Source: Halopseudomonas sabulinigri
GTDB lineage: Bacteria > Pseudomonadota > Gammaproteobacteria > Pseudomonadales > Pseudomonadaceae
Assembly: GCF_900105255.1 (NCBI RefSeq)
Contig: NZ_LT629763.1
Coordinates: 3,668,001 to 3,732,000 of the forward strand
Length of the DNA stretch: 64,000 nucleotides
Direction: 5' to 3'
Below, in pieces: positions 10,039-20,288 of this stretch. A model generated the notes under the pieces. The model did no database searches and had not been told where the DNA came from. It saw only the letters and a program-made list of their open reading frames with translations. The stretch's first letter is position 1; each line of letters begins with the position of its first letter. Made by a program: the position numbers and the translations under genes.

Positions 10039-10656
10039 ATGAGAAGCGAAGTCTTGCAGGAGTCTCTTTCCGCACTCATGGATAATGAGGCTGATGATCT
10101 GGAAGTGCGCCGTGTTCTCCAGGCCGCCGACCAGGATCCCGCTCTGCGTGGTACGTGGGAGCGCTATCAAATTGCGCGCTCGGTATTGCACAAAGAGCAC
10201 TGGCAAGGTTCGGTAGACCTGTCTGCCGGCATTGCTGCAGCCTTGCGTGATGAGCCCGAATTGAACATGCAGCCGGAAACCGTTGCACCCGCGCGGTCAG
10301 GTTTGTGGCGCAACATGTCACGTGTGGCTGTGGCTGCCTCCGTTACCATGGCGGTTTTGGTGGGCGTGCGCATGGTTAATCAAGGCGATATGCCCACCCA
10401 GCCTAGTCTGGCGGCAGACACCCCGGTAGTGGCGCCGAGTTTTGCGACCAGTGCAGCGCGTTCTGGCGCCGTGCTGGCCGGCTACTCCGATTCTTCCAGC
10501 GCGGGCGCTGAGCCAATTGCGACTGCCCAGGCGCCATCTGCCTGGCATGAGCAGCGCATCGGCCGCTACCTGCGTGAGCACGCCGAGAACAGTGCTCAGT
10601 TCTCTTCACCTCAACTGGTTCCCTACGCGCGTGCGGCCAGTATAGAAGGACGATAG
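10039..10656 (+). CDS. mucA: Anti-sigma factor MucA
   Basis: Inner-membrane anti-sigma factor that holds AlgU. The 205-residue protein has an N-terminal cytosolic RseA-type domain (LSALMDNEADDLEVRRVL, then WERYQIARSVLH), one transmembrane segment at about 95-112 (VAVAASVTMAVLVGVRMV), and a periplasmic tail rich in Ala, Ser and Thr. Release of AlgU requires cleavage of the tail by an AlgW/DegS-type protease and then cutting in the membrane by RseP, encoded here at 61745. Slightly longer than the P. aeruginosa protein (194 residues). No frameshift or stop of the kind found in mucoid isolates is present. Confidence 0.95.
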   Translation: MRSEVLQESLSALMDNEADDLEVRRVLQAADQDPALRGTWERYQIARSVLHKEHWQGSVDLSAGIAAALRDEPELNMQPETVAPARSGLWRNMSRVAVAASVTMAVLVGVRMVNQGDMPTQPSLAADTPVVAPSFATSAARSGAVLAGYSDSSSAGAEPIATAQAPSAWHEQRIGRYLREHAENSAQFSSPQLVPYARAASIEGR

Positions 10657-11606
10657 TGGTGATACTGAAGCGCGGTTGGGGCTGCTGCTATCTAGCAGCC
10701 CTTCTGGTCTCGCCGGCAGCGCTGGCGAATGACGCAGCAAGCTGGTTACAGCGGATGTCCGAGGCGACCAGCCAAGTCAGCTATAAGGGAGCGTTCGTTT
10801 ACGAACGCTCTGGCAGTTTTTCTACCCACCAGGTTTGGCATCGGTCGACTGATCAGGTAGTTACCGAACGTTTGCTGCAGGCCGATGGTGAGCCGCATGA
10901 ATGGGTTCGCCGTGACGGGCACGTGCAGTGCGCAAGCTCCTATTCGGCGGGTCCGGTATGGGATGCTGCTTCCCAGTCTCCGCAGGATGTCGAAACCCTC
11001 AGTCAGTGGTATTCCCTCGAAGTGCTCGGCGCTACGCGCGTCGCCAACCACGCGGCAACCGTGGTCTCCGTTAAGCCCCGTGACAATCTCCGCTACGCCT
11101 ACGAGCTCTATCTGGACAGTGAAACCGGTTTGTTGCTCAAGTCGCTGTTGATCAACGAACGCGGCACCCTGTTGGAACGTTTTCAATTTACCGACCTTAC
11201 CTATACCGATATTGCTGATGCCAATCTTGAGCCAGGTGCTGCCTGTCTGCAGCTTGGTGTGACCTTGAAGGGCGAGCAAGAGCAGCCTGACTGGCAGCCG
11301 GGTTGGTTGCCGCCAGGCTTCACCGGCGGCCCGACTGATGTGCGTGCTTTCTCGGTTGACGAGCCAGCGGTATCCAGCCGCGTCTACAGTGATGGCATGG
11401 CGCGCTTTACGGTGTTCGTTGAGCCGCTGGGTGAGGATCGTTTGGCGAATGATTTGCGTGCCCAGCTTGGGCCAACGGTGGCGGTCAGCCGCAAGCTCAA
11501 CGCCGCTGACGGCGTCTTCCTAGCGACCGTAGTGGGTGAGATTCCGCCCGAAGCGGCTGAGCGTATAGCCGCTTCATTCGAGCCTGGCCTGGAGTCAGTG
11601 CAGTGA
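10656..11606 (+). CDS. mucB: Sigma-factor regulatory protein MucB (RseB family)
   Basis: Periplasmic sensor that binds the MucA tail and protects it from proteolysis until lipid or envelope signals release it. The 316-residue protein has a signal peptide (hydrophobic core CCYLAALLVSPAALA, likely cleaved after Ala24) and the two RseB domains, with YKGAFVYERSGSFSTHQVWH typical of the N-terminal lipoprotein-like fold. Two adjacent GTG codons (10656 and 10659) could start it; the first overlaps the mucA stop by one base, suggesting translational coupling. Confidence 0.94.
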   Translation: MVILKRGWGCCYLAALLVSPAALANDAASWLQRMSEATSQVSYKGAFVYERSGSFSTHQVWHRSTDQVVTERLLQADGEPHEWVRRDGHVQCASSYSAGPVWDAASQSPQDVETLSQWYSLEVLGATRVANHAATVVSVKPRDNLRYAYELYLDSETGLLLKSLLINERGTLLERFQFTDLTYTDIADANLEPGAACLQLGVTLKGEQEQPDWQPGWLPPGFTGGPTDVRAFSVDEPAVSSRVYSDGMARFTVFVEPLGEDRLANDLRAQLGPTVAVSRKLNAADGVFLATVVGEIPPEAAERIAASFEPGLESVQ

Positions 11607-12076
11607 TTGAGGAGCGCGGCCGGGTTCTAAGCACCGAGCCGGGTGCTGTCTGGGTGGCGACCATTCGTTCCAGCACCTGCGGTAGCTGCCAGGCAAAGGC
11701 AGGTTGTGGTCAGGCGCTGCTGCAGAAGCTGGGTTCCGGATCAGCCCAGGGCTTTGTTCGCGCGTTGACCGAGCAGCAATGGCAGGTTGGTGATGAGGTG
11801 CTGATTGGCGTTCCCGAAGACGCTGTGGTGCGCAGCGCGCTCTGGATGTATCTCGTTCCCCTGGCTGGGTTGTTTGGCGCAGCGCTCGTGACGCAGTGGT
11901 TGGGCTTCTCCGAGCCGGGCGTAATATTCGCTGCGGCGGCGGGCTTGCTGCTCGGCTTTGCGCTGGTGCGTTGGCATGATCGTCATTCGCAAGGCGACCT
12001 GAGCCTGCAGCCGCAGGTGATTGCCCGTGCTGGTGCGTCTGTGGCATGGGAGACGCGCGCCCAGGAAGGGTATTAA
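11603..12076 (+). CDS. mucC: MucC / RseC-type positive regulator
   Basis: A 157-residue inner-membrane protein of the RseC family. Near the N-terminus it has the cysteine pattern CGSCQAKAGC (Cys26, Cys29, Cys35), followed by two membrane segments at about 78-98 and 103-120. RseC-type proteins act in sigma E control and, in some bacteria, in maturation or reduction of the SoxR iron-sulfur centre; which role holds here cannot be read. GTG start overlaps the mucB stop by 4 bases (GTGA), as is common within this operon. Confidence 0.9.
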   Translation: MIEERGRVLSTEPGAVWVATIRSSTCGSCQAKAGCGQALLQKLGSGSAQGFVRALTEQQWQVGDEVLIGVPEDAVVRSALWMYLVPLAGLFGAALVTQWLGFSEPGVIFAAAAGLLLGFALVRWHDRHSQGDLSLQPQVIARAGASVAWETRAQEGY

Positions 12077-12119
12077 CACTTCAGTTTCTCTCGTTTGATC
12101 AATAGGAGAAGACACGCAT

Positions 12120-13547
12120 ATGTTGTCAGTGCGACGTTGGGTTGTAGCAACCGCAGGTGCCGCCCTGCTGGGTTGGCAGTCAATGGTTCTGGCGGTTGAC
12201 TTGCCGGACTTTACCGAGTTGGTTGAGGAGGCCTCTCCGGCCATCGTCAACATCAGCACCAAGCAGAACGCCTCTGCTACGCCTACTGCCGGGGCGCAAG
12301 GCATGCCGGATCTGGAGGGCATGCCACCGCTGTTCCGCGAGTTTTTTGAGCGCAGTTTTCCGCAGTCTCCTTCGCCGCGAGAGCATTCAGCGCCGCAATC
12401 GCTCGGCTCCGGTTTTATCATTTCCAAAGATGGTTATGTGTTGACCAATAATCACGTGATCGCTGATGCCGATGAGATTTATGTGCGTCTATCCGATCGT
12501 CGCGAAATGGAAGCCAAGCTGATAGGTGCCGACCCGCGCTCTGACCTGGCGCTGCTGAAAATCGAGGCCGGTGACGACCTGCCGGTAGTCAAGATCGGCA
12601 AGTCTGCCGACCTCAAGCCCGGCGAATGGGTGCTCGCTATCGGTTCGCCATTCGGTTTCGACTACTCGGTTACTCAAGGTATCGTCAGTGCCAAGGGGCG
12701 CAGTTTGCCGAACGAAAATTATGTGCCTTTCATCCAGACCGATGTAGCGATCAATCCAGGTAATTCTGGTGGACCGCTGTTCAATCTGGATGGCGAGGTA
12801 GTCGGTATCAACTCGCAGATCTTCACCCGGTCCGGCGGTTTCATGGGCTTGTCGTTTGCCATTCCCATGGACGTCGCGATGGATGTGGTTGAGCAGATCA
12901 AAGCCACTGGCAGCGTGCAACGGGGCTGGCTCGGTGTGGTAATTCAGGAGGTCAACAAGGACCTTGCCGAATCGTTTGAGCTACCCAAGCCTGCCGGCGC
13001 GCTGGTTGCCCAGATTATGCCCAGTGGCCCAGCTGACAAGGGTGGCTTGAAGGTCGGTGACGTGATCATGGAGTTCAATGGCCAGGAAATCAGCCGCTCA
13101 TCCGATTTGCCGCACGCCGTTGGCCGGGTTCGCCCTGGTAGCGAGGCCAGCATGGTGGTCATGCGCGACAAGTCGCGCAAGACGCTGACCATGACCATCG
13201 GCAGCCTGCCCGAGGACGACAGCGTGGCCGCATTGGGTGACGCCGAGTCGGCAGCGCCAGCTACCACCGATAATCGGTTGGGCGTGAGCGTGGTCGAGCT
13301 GAGTGCAGAGCAGAAAAAGAATCTGGATATTCACACCGGTGTTGTGGTGCGGGAAGTCACCAAAGGACCGGGTGCCATGGTGGGCCTGCGCGCAGGCGAC
13401 ATCATCACCAATCTGGATAACCAGTCCGTCGATTCTGTCAGTAGCTTCGAGAGCATCGCCAAGAAGCTGCCGAGCAATCGTTCGGTCTCCATGCGCGTGA
13501 TTCGTCAGGGTCGCGCCAGCTACATTACCTTCCGTCTGTCGGAGTAA
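12120..13547 (+). CDS. mucD: Periplasmic serine protease MucD (DegP/HtrA family)
   Basis: A 475-residue secreted protease/chaperone that removes misfolded envelope proteins and dampens the AlgU response. It has a signal peptide (likely cut after Ala25), a trypsin-like domain with catalytic His112 (NNHVIADA), Asp142 (RSDLALLKI) and Ser216 (GNSGGPLF), and two PDZ domains (about 265-355 and 385-470). All catalytic residues are intact. AGGAGA lies before the ATG. It closes the algU-mucABCD cluster; lepA follows after about 160 bases. Confidence 0.96.
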   Translation: MLSVRRWVVATAGAALLGWQSMVLAVDLPDFTELVEEASPAIVNISTKQNASATPTAGAQGMPDLEGMPPLFREFFERSFPQSPSPREHSAPQSLGSGFIISKDGYVLTNNHVIADADEIYVRLSDRREMEAKLIGADPRSDLALLKIEAGDDLPVVKIGKSADLKPGEWVLAIGSPFGFDYSVTQGIVSAKGRSLPNENYVPFIQTDVAINPGNSGGPLFNLDGEVVGINSQIFTRSGGFMGLSFAIPMDVAMDVVEQIKATGSVQRGWLGVVIQEVNKDLAESFELPKPAGALVAQIMPSGPADKGGLKVGDVIMEFNGQEISRSSDLPHAVGRVRPGSEASMVVMRDKSRKTLTMTIGSLPEDDSVAALGDAESAAPATTDNRLGVSVVELSAEQKKNLDIHTGVVVREVTKGPGAMVGLRAGDIITNLDNQSVDSVSSFESIAKKLPSNRSVSMRVIRQGRASYITFRLSE

Positions 13548-13710
13548 TTCCGCACTCCCTCGGTTATCCGCTGCGCGGCGCTCTGGGCGTCGCCGGCGGC
13601 TAGCGCTGCGATAGCACCGCCTCCTGTAATCAGGTACACTCGCCGGCTGTTTTCGGGGATATTTCCCGTCCACCGCCATGTCTGGCAACCACGTCTGGAT
13701 GAACCGCGCT

Positions 13711-15510
13711 GTGAGTGATCTGAGCCTAATACGTAATTTTTCCATCATTGCCCATATCGACCATGGCAAGTCGACTCTGGCAGACCGCTTTATTCAGCTG
13801 TGTGGCGGACTGACCGAGCGCGAGATGGCGGCTCAGGTGCTCGACTCGATGGATCTGGAGCGCGAGCGCGGCATTACCATCAAGGCACACAGCGTGACGC
13901 TGTACTACACCGCCAACGATGGCAAAACCTACCAGCTGAACTTTATCGACACCCCCGGCCACGTTGACTTTCACTACGAGGTGAGTCGTTCGCTGGCGGC
14001 GTGCGAGGGCGCGCTACTGGTGGTTGACGCGGCGCAGGGCGTAGAGGCGCAGTCCGTAGCCAATTGTTACACCGCGATCGAGCAGGGCCTGGAGGTGATG
14101 CCGGTGCTCAACAAGATCGATCTGCCTCAAGCTGAGCCGGAACGGGTCAAGGCCGAGATCGAAAGTGTGATCGGTATTGATGCGACCGATGCCGTGGCCT
14201 GTAGCGCCAAGAGCGGCATGGGCGTCGAAGATGTGCTGGAAAGCCTGATCAAGACTATTCCCTGTCCTGAGGGCGAGATCGAAGCACCTTTGCAGGCGCT
14301 GATCATCGACTCCTGGTTCGACAACTATCTGGGTGTTGTCTCGCTGGTGCGGGTGAAGCACGGCCGCATCAAGAAGGGCGATAAGGTACTGGTCAAATCG
14401 ACCGGCAAGCTGCATCAAGTCGATAGCGTGGGGGTGTTCAATCCCAAGCACTCGGAAACCCCCGATCTCAAGGCGGGCGAAGTGGGCTTTATAATCGCCG
14501 GCATCAAGGACATTCACGGCGCGCCTGTAGGCGACACCCTGACCTTGGCAGCAACGCCCGATGTGGCCATGTTGCCAGGTTTTCAGAAGGTTAAGCCGCA
14601 GGTGTATGCCGGCCTGTTTCCTGTCAGTTCCGATGACTTCGAAGATTTTCGCGAAGCCTTGCAGAAACTGACGTTGAACGATGCTGCTCTGCAGTTTGAA
14701 CCGGAAAGCTCCGAAGCGCTGGGTTTTGGTTTCCGCATCGGTTTCCTTGGCATGTTGCACATGGAGATCATCCAGGAACGCCTCGAGCGTGAGTACGATC
14801 TGGACTTGATCACCACCGCGCCCACTGTGGTATTCGAGGTGGTGAAGAAGGATGGCGAGATCATCTATGTAGATAACCCCTCGCACCTGCCCGACCCCTC
14901 GATTATCGAGGAAATGCGCGAGCCTATCGTGCGAGCCAATATCCTGGTACCCCAGGACCACCTGGGTAGTGTTATCACCCTGTGTATCGACAAGCGTGGC
15001 GTGCAGCACGATATGGTGTTTCTCGGCACCCAGGTTCAGGTTACCTACGATCTGCCGATGAATGAGGTGGTGCTCGACTTTTTTGATCGCTTGAAGTCGG
15101 TCAGCCGCGGTTACGCCTCATTGGACTACAGCTTTGATCGCTTTCAGCCGGCCAAGCTTGTGCGGCTGGATGTGTTGATCAATGGCGAGAAGGTCGACGC
15201 CCTGGCGCTGATCGTGCACCGTGACAACGCTGCTTTCAAAGGGCGCCAACTGGTCGAGAAAATGCGGGAGCTGATCCCGCGCCAGATGTTCGATGTGGCG
15301 ATCCAGGCGGCCATGGGCGGTCAGATTGTTGCGCGTTCGACGGTCAAGGCACTGCGCAAGAACGTACTTGCCAAGTGTTACGGTGGCGATGCCAGCCGGA
15401 AGAAGAAGCTGCTGGAAAAGCAGAAAGCGGGTAAAAAGCGCATGAAGCAGGTTGGCAGTGTAGAAATTCCGCAGGATGCGTTCCTCGCGGTGCTGAAAGT
15501 AGACAACTAG
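13711..15510 (+). CDS. lepA: Elongation factor 4 (LepA)
   Basis: Ribosome-dependent GTPase linked to translation initiation and back-translocation. From the GTG at 13711 the protein is 599 residues, the usual LepA length, and starts [15 protein letters not shown], matching Pseudomonas homologues; ATG codons 12 and 33 bases upstream are in frame but have no better ribosome site. G-motifs [14 protein letters not shown] and NKIDLP are clear, and the LepA-specific C-terminal domain ends [22 protein letters not shown]. It is followed after 18 bases by lepB, the standard lepA-lepB pair. Confidence 0.97.
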   Translation: MSDLSLIRNFSIIAHIDHGKSTLADRFIQLCGGLTEREMAAQVLDSMDLERERGITIKAHSVTLYYTANDGKTYQLNFIDTPGHVDFHYEVSRSLAACEGALLVVDAAQGVEAQSVANCYTAIEQGLEVMPVLNKIDLPQAEPERVKAEIESVIGIDATDAVACSAKSGMGVEDVLESLIKTIPCPEGEIEAPLQALIIDSWFDNYLGVVSLVRVKHGRIKKGDKVLVKSTGKLHQVDSVGVFNPKHSETPDLKAGEVGFIIAGIKDIHGAPVGDTLTLAATPDVAMLPGFQKVKPQVYAGLFPVSSDDFEDFREALQKLTLNDAALQFEPESSEALGFGFRIGFLGMLHMEIIQERLEREYDLDLITTAPTVVFEVVKKDGEIIYVDNPSHLPDPSIIEEMREPIVRANILVPQDHLGSVITLCIDKRGVQHDMVFLGTQVQVTYDLPMNEVVLDFFDRLKSVSRGYASLDYSFDRFQPAKLVRLDVLINGEKVDALALIVHRDNAAFKGRQLVEKMRELIPRQMFDVAIQAAMGGQIVARSTVKALRKNVLAKCYGGDASRKKKLLEKQKAGKKRMKQVGSVEIPQDAFLAVLKVDN

Positions 15511-15528
15511 GAGCGTGACGCGCACACA

Positions 15529-16410
15529 ATGACGCATATTAATTTCCCGCTGGTATTGGTGCTGGCTGTTGCCATTAGCGGTTTTCTTGCTCTGATCGAT
15601 CTCTTGCTGCTTGCGCCTCGTCGTCGTCGCGCCATTGCGGCTTATGAATCCCAGGTAGACGTCGCAGATCCGCAAACCGTTGAGCGCCTGAACAAGGAAC
15701 CGCTGCTGGTCGAGTACGGCAAATCCTTCTTTCCGGTGCTGGCGGTGGTGCTGGTATTGCGTTCTTTCCTGGTTGAGCCCTTTCAGATTCCCTCTGGCTC
15801 GATGAAGCCAACGCTGGAGGTGGGTGACTTTATCCTGGTCAACAAGTTTGCCTATGGCATTCGCTTGCCAGTAGCCGACACCAAGATCATCCCCATAGGC
15901 GACCCGCAGCGCGGCGATGTCATGGTGTTTCGTTACCCCAATGACCCGACCATCAACTACATCAAGCGGGTCATCGGTTTGCCGGGTGATCATATTCGCT
16001 ATGCTGACAAACAGCTGTACGTGAATGGCAATAAGGTTGAGCACGAACTGGTTGAGATCATTCCCGATGACGAGGTGCCAGCGGGTCACCCGTTGCAGGC
16101 TTTGGCGAATGCGGCTATATATCGTGAGCAACTGGGTCAGGTGAGCCATCTGATTCGTCAGAAACAGTTGTCACAGACACCTCCGGACAAAGAATGGGTA
16201 GTGCCGCAGGGTTATTACTTCATGATGGGCGATAACCGTGACAACTCGAACGACAGTCGTTACTGGCATGCCGACGATATGCCCAGAGAGTTGTGGGGAA
16301 TGGTTCCGGACAACTATATTGTGGGCAAGGCCTTCGCAGTCTGGATGCATTGGCCTGAACCCAAGCTGAGCAATCTGCCGAGCTTTTCGAGTGTTGCCTT
16401 GATTCACTGA
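15529..16410 (+). CDS. lepB: Signal peptidase I
   Basis: Inner-membrane protease that removes signal peptides from exported proteins. The 293-residue protein has two N-terminal membrane segments (about 5-25 and 65-80) and a periplasmic catalytic domain with the Ser-Lys dyad: Ser91 in PSGSMKPTL and Lys146 in YIKRVIGLPGD. The GDNRDNSNDSRYW box is intact. ATG 15529 is 18 bases after lepA. Length is close to the P. aeruginosa enzyme. Confidence 0.97.
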   Translation: MTHINFPLVLVLAVAISGFLALIDLLLLAPRRRRAIAAYESQVDVADPQTVERLNKEPLLVEYGKSFFPVLAVVLVLRSFLVEPFQIPSGSMKPTLEVGDFILVNKFAYGIRLPVADTKIIPIGDPQRGDVMVFRYPNDPTINYIKRVIGLPGDHIRYADKQLYVNGNKVEHELVEIIPDDEVPAGHPLQALANAAIYREQLGQVSHLIRQKQLSQTPPDKEWVVPQGYYFMMGDNRDNSNDSRYWHADDMPRELWGMVPDNYIVGKAFAVWMHWPEPKLSNLPSFSSVALIH

Positions 16411-16463
16411 GGCGCGGGTGGCAGTTGTCAACATAACATCAACAACGGACGTACGAGGTTATT

Positions 16464-16841
16464 ATGCGCCACTCTCAGAAAGGGGCATCGTTTTTTGGCT
16501 GGCTGGCGGTTATTGCGCTGCTGATATTTGCCATGGTCATCGCAATGAAGTTGGTCCCCATTTATATGGATCACTTCGCTCTGCGTAACATCATCACCTC
16601 TATCAATGAAGACCCGAGCATCAAGATTCGTTCACTGCGTGATCTGAACTCGCATATTGACAAAGGTCTGCAGATCAACAGCATTCGCGACATCAATCCC
16701 AAGGAAGCGATCAAGGTGACGGCCAGCGGTAATGATGCCTACACCGTCGTGATCAAGTACGAGCAGCGGGCGCCGATGCTCAACACAGTGGATCTATTGG
16801 TCCATTTTGATGAAACCCATATTGTCAGACCCTTAAAGTGA
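16464..16841 (+). CDS. DUF4845 membrane-anchored protein
   Basis: A 125-residue protein with one N-terminal membrane segment ([21 protein letters not shown], about 12-32) and a small extracytoplasmic domain. It belongs to the DUF4845 family, found between lepB and rnc in many beta- and gamma-proteobacteria; the fold of the N-terminus recalls a pseudopilin, but I see no prepilin cleavage site. Function unknown. Its stop overlaps the rnc start by 4 bases (GTGA), so the two are probably translated together. Confidence 0.8.
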   Translation: MRHSQKGASFFGWLAVIALLIFAMVIAMKLVPIYMDHFALRNIITSINEDPSIKIRSLRDLNSHIDKGLQINSIRDINPKEAIKVTASGNDAYTVVIKYEQRAPMLNTVDLLVHFDETHIVRPLK

Positions 16842-17527
16842 GCAATAAGCTAGACCGACTGGAACGTAAGATAGGCTATCAGTTCAAGGACCAGGACCTG
16901 CTGGTGCTGGCCTTGACCCACCGCAGCCTCGGTGGTCGCAACAACGAGCGTCTGGAGTTTCTGGGCGACTCGATTCTGAATTTTGTCGCTGCCGAGATGC
17001 TCTTTCAACATTTCCCTCAGGCCCGCGAAGGGCAGCTATCGCGCCTGCGCGCACGTCTGGTGAAGGGCGTTACCTTGGCTGAACTGGCCAAGGGCTTCGA
17101 TCTGGGGGAATACCTGCGCTTGGGCTCGGGTGAGCTGAAGAGCGGCGGCTTCCGGCGTGAATCCATTCTCGCTGATGCGACCGAAGCCATTATCGGCGCC
17201 ATTTACCTGGATAGCGGTCTGGAAGCAGTGCGCGAGCGCGTGCTGCATTGGCTCGGCGGGCATATTGCCACGCTGACGCTGGTGGACAACAACAAGGATC
17301 CGAAAACCCGATTGCAGGAGTTTTTGCAATCGCGGCAAAGTGACTTGCCCCGGTATGAGGTGATTGAGAGCAGCGGCGAAGCCCACTGCCGCACCTTCAA
17401 AGTAGATTGTCAGGTGGACCTGCTGTCTGAGCGAACCTTCGGTGAAGGCAATAGCCGCCGCTTGGCCGAGCAGCAGGCCGCGCAGCTCGCCCTGATTGCC
17501 CTGGGTGTGGAGAAAGCAGATGACTGA
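16838..17527 (+). CDS. rnc: Ribonuclease III
   Basis: Double-strand-specific endoribonuclease for rRNA and mRNA processing. The 229-residue protein contains the RNase III signature [10 protein letters not shown] at 36-45, with the metal-binding Glu and Asp residues, and a C-terminal double-stranded RNA-binding domain (about 155-225, [13 protein letters not shown] through [10 protein letters not shown]). The start is GTG, overlapping the DUF4845 stop. The era start lies 8 bases inside its 3' end, the classical rnc-era coupling. Confidence 0.97.
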   Translation: MSNKLDRLERKIGYQFKDQDLLVLALTHRSLGGRNNERLEFLGDSILNFVAAEMLFQHFPQAREGQLSRLRARLVKGVTLAELAKGFDLGEYLRLGSGELKSGGFRRESILADATEAIIGAIYLDSGLEAVRERVLHWLGGHIATLTLVDNNKDPKTRLQEFLQSRQSDLPRYEVIESSGEAHCRTFKVDCQVDLLSERTFGEGNSRRLAEQQAAQLALIALGVEKADD

Positions 17528-18422
17528 TGCCATCAGCCGCTGTGGCTATGTCGCCATTGTCGGCCGTCCCAATGTGGGCAAGTCGACCTTGCTCAATCAC
17601 ATTCTTGGCCAGAAGCTGGCGATAACCTCGCGCAAGCCGCAAACCACACGCCATACCATGCTCGGGATCAAAACCGAGGATGAGATACAGGCGATCTACG
17701 TGGATACCCCCGGCCTGCACAAGGAAAACGAGAAAGCGCTCAACCGCTTCATGAACAAGAGCGCCAGTCAGGCGCTGCGCGATGTTGACGTGGTGCTCTT
17801 TGTGGTTGACCGCACGCGCTGGACCGACGAAGACCAGATGGTGTTCGAGCGAGTGCAGTACGTCACTTGCCCGATATTGCTGGTGGTCAACAAGGTTGAC
17901 CGCATGGACGACAAGAGCGATATCCTGCCGCACCTGGAGTGGCTGGCAACGCAGCTACCGAATGCCGAGGTGGTGCCGGTGTCGGCGCTGCATGGCCGCA
18001 ACATCGACGTGCTTGAGCAATTGATCGCCGAGCGCCTGCCGGAAAGTGAACACTTCTATCCCGAAGACCAGCTGACTGATCGCAGCTCGCGTTTCCTGGC
18101 GGCTGAACTGGTCCGTGAGAAAGTCATGCGCCAGCTGGGGGCTGAAATACCGTACCAGGTGGCAGTCGAGATCGAGCAATTCAAGCAGGAAGGCAAGATC
18201 CTGCATATTCACGCGCTGATTCTGGTCGAGCGTGATGGCCAGAAAAAGATCATCATTGGTGATAGTGGCGAGCGATTGAAGAAAATCGGTCAGGAAGCGC
18301 GTCTGGACATGCAAAAGTTGTTCGGCAGCAAAGTGATGCTGCATCTGTGGGTCAAGGTGCGTCGTGGCTGGTCTGACGATGAGCGTGCCCTGGGATCCTT
18401 AGGCTACCGATTCGACGACTAA
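17520..18422 (+). CDS. era: GTPase Era
   Basis: Essential GTPase that binds 16S rRNA and assists small-subunit assembly. From ATG 17520 the protein is 300 residues, with G1 GRPNVGKST (15-23), G3 DTPGLH and G4 NKVD, and a C-terminal KH domain containing [22 protein letters not shown]. The frame is open 8 codons further upstream, but the chosen start matches family N-termini and overlaps rnc by 8 bases. It is followed by recO after 15 bases. Confidence 0.97.
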   Translation: MTDAISRCGYVAIVGRPNVGKSTLLNHILGQKLAITSRKPQTTRHTMLGIKTEDEIQAIYVDTPGLHKENEKALNRFMNKSASQALRDVDVVLFVVDRTRWTDEDQMVFERVQYVTCPILLVVNKVDRMDDKSDILPHLEWLATQLPNAEVVPVSALHGRNIDVLEQLIAERLPESEHFYPEDQLTDRSSRFLAAELVREKVMRQLGAEIPYQVAVEIEQFKQEGKILHIHALILVERDGQKKIIIGDSGERLKKIGQEARLDMQKLFGSKVMLHLWVKVRRGWSDDERALGSLGYRFDD

Positions 18423-18437
18423 GGCGAACTTGACGCC

Positions 18438-19124
18438 ATGTCTCTCGACCTGCAGCCGGCTTATGTGTTGCACAGCCGTCCTTACCGTGACAGCAGTGCA
18501 CTGGTTGATCTGCTGACGTTGCGTGAGGGCATGCAGCGGGTGGTCTGGCGCGGTGCCAGGCGGGGGCGTGGGGTCAAGCCGCAGCCCTTTACGCCGCTAT
18601 TGTTGAACCTCTATGGTCGTAGTGAGCTGAAAACCCTGCAGCAAGCTGAAGTGGCTGGCAGTCATGTTCGGCTGCAGGGTGAAGCGCTGTTCAGTGGCCT
18701 CTACCTCAATGAACTGCTGGTACGCCTGCTCTCCACCGGCGATCCACAGACCCTCCTGTTCGCCGCCTATCAGACTGCGCTTGAGCAACTGGCATCGGAG
18801 CGCGCGGTTGAACCGGTGTTGCGTGAGTTCGAATGGCAACTGCTCGAGTTGCTGGGATACGGTTTCAGTCTTGAGGTCGATGCCGAAGGCGCGCCGTTAC
18901 AACCCCAGGGCCTTTATCATTGGGATGCCGAGCAGGGTCTGCGCCGAACCGAGCAGAGCCAACCCGGCCTGTTGCCAGGCTCCGGCCTGTTAGCCATGGC
19001 CAGTGGTGACTGGCAGCACGCTGCGGCCCTGCACACGGCCAAGCGATTGATGCGCAAGGCGCTCGCGGTACACCTTGGCGATCGCCCGCTGGTTAGCCGG
19101 CAGCTGTTTGCTGCCAAACCCTGA
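18438..19124 (+). CDS. recO: DNA repair protein RecO
   Basis: RecF-pathway mediator that helps load RecA onto SSB-coated DNA. The 228-residue protein has the N-terminal OB fold ([30 protein letters not shown]) and a helical C-terminal domain. It lacks the four-cysteine zinc site found in some RecO proteins, as is normal in pseudomonads. Order era-recO-pdxJ-acpS is the standard one in gamma-proteobacteria. Confidence 0.94.
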   Translation: MSLDLQPAYVLHSRPYRDSSALVDLLTLREGMQRVVWRGARRGRGVKPQPFTPLLLNLYGRSELKTLQQAEVAGSHVRLQGEALFSGLYLNELLVRLLSTGDPQTLLFAAYQTALEQLASERAVEPVLREFEWQLLELLGYGFSLEVDAEGAPLQPQGLYHWDAEQGLRRTEQSQPGLLPGSGLLAMASGDWQHAAALHTAKRLMRKALAVHLGDRPLVSRQLFAAKP

Positions 19125-19167
19125 TTTGCGGTGGCCCTTAACTACCACCGGTGAAAGGAGTGCAAAC

Positions 19168-19911
19168 ATGAGTCAGAGCAGTCGAGTGTTGCTTGGAGTG
19201 AATATTGACCACGTCGCGACCCTGCGCCAGGCGCGCGGCACGCGCTACCCTGACCCGGTACAAGCGGCTATCGAGGCTGAGCAGGCGGGGGCCGACGGCA
19301 TCACCGTGCACCTGCGTGAGGACCGCCGCCACATCCAGGAGCGTGATATAGCGTTGCTGGCTGCGGTGCTGCAGACCCGAATGAACTTCGAGATGGCGGT
19401 GACCGACGAAATGGTGGCCTACGCCGAACAGCTCAAACCGGCGCATGTATGCCTGGTGCCGGAGCGGCGCGAAGAGTTGACTACTGAAGGTGGGCTGGAC
19501 GTTTGTGGCAACGAGGCGCGGGTGCAGGCGGCGGTGGAGCGCCTGGCGGCCGTGGGCTCCGAGGTCTCTTTGTTCATTGACCCGGATGCGCGACAAATTG
19601 AGGCGGCCAAGCGGGTGGGGGCGCCGGTGATTGAGCTGCACACCGGGCACTACGCCGATACCGAAGGTGATGAGCAGGCGCAAGCGCTGAAGCGCATCGA
19701 GGTCGCCGTCAACTACGCACGCAAACTGGGGCTGGTGGTCAATGCCGGGCACGGGTTGCATTACCATAATGTCGAGCCCATCGCGGCAATTCCCGGCATC
19801 AATGAGCTGAATATTGGTCACGCCATTATTGCCCGTGCGCTGTTCTCCGGTCTGGCGCAGGCGGTCAAGGATATGCGTGCGCTGATCCTGGGTGCTGCGA
19901 GCCGCGCATGA
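19168..19911 (+). CDS. pdxJ: Pyridoxine 5'-phosphate synthase
   Basis: Condenses 1-deoxy-D-xylulose 5-phosphate with 3-amino-2-oxopropyl phosphate to make pyridoxine 5'-phosphate, the last ring-forming step of vitamin B6 synthesis. The 247-residue TIM-barrel protein begins [18 protein letters not shown] and has [10 protein letters not shown] and [10 protein letters not shown], all family hallmarks. Start at ATG 19168 behind AAAGGAG; a longer frame runs back into recO and is rejected. Its stop overlaps acpS by 4 bases (ATGA). Dxr in this same window uses the other branch of deoxyxylulose phosphate. Confidence 0.97.
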   Translation: MSQSSRVLLGVNIDHVATLRQARGTRYPDPVQAAIEAEQAGADGITVHLREDRRHIQERDIALLAAVLQTRMNFEMAVTDEMVAYAEQLKPAHVCLVPERREELTTEGGLDVCGNEARVQAAVERLAAVGSEVSLFIDPDARQIEAAKRVGAPVIELHTGHYADTEGDEQAQALKRIEVAVNYARKLGLVVNAGHGLHYHNVEPIAAIPGINELNIGHAIIARALFSGLAQAVKDMRALILGAASRA

Positions 19912-20288
19912 TTCGCGGTATCGGAACCGACCTTGTGCTGGTGTCGCGGATAGAAGCGGTGCTGGAGCGCCAGGGCGAGCGTTTCGCGCGGCGCATTCTC
20001 ACGCCTGCGGAGTTCCAGCGTTTTGCGTCGCATCGTCAGCCGGCACGCTTCTTGGCCAAGCGTTTTGCCGCCAAGGAAGCCATTTTGAAGGCGTTGGGTA
20101 CCGGGCTGGCGAGCGGACTGTCGTGGCAACACATGCAGATTGATAACGACGCCGCTGGTGCGCCGCTGGTGCGTTTGACCGCGGTGGCCGCCCTGCGACT
20201 GAAAGAGGGCGGCGGCGGTCGCATGTTGCTGTCGCTAAGCGACGAGCGTGAGCAGGCGCTGGCGTTCGCGGTCTGGTCACTCGACTGA
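19908..20288 (+). CDS. acpS: Holo-[acyl-carrier-protein] synthase
   Basis: Transfers 4'-phosphopantetheine from coenzyme A to acyl carrier protein. The 126-residue protein has the magnesium-binding Asp in [12 protein letters not shown] (residue 6) and the second motif [14 protein letters not shown]. Starts at the ATG overlapping the pdxJ stop. Its last 12 bases overlap the 3' end of gacS on the opposite strand. Confidence 0.96.
   Translation: MIRGIGTDLVLVSRIEAVLERQGERFARRILTPAEFQRFASHRQPARFLAKRFAAKEAILKALGTGLASGLSWQHMQIDNDAAGAPLVRLTAVAALRLKEGGGGRMLLSLSDEREQALAFAVWSLD

Noticed and set aside
14014..16149. Two long minus-strand frames opposite lepA and lepB
   Set aside because: Both are antisense to strongly conserved genes, and their sequences are rich in His, Gln and Arg as expected of reverse-complement reading.
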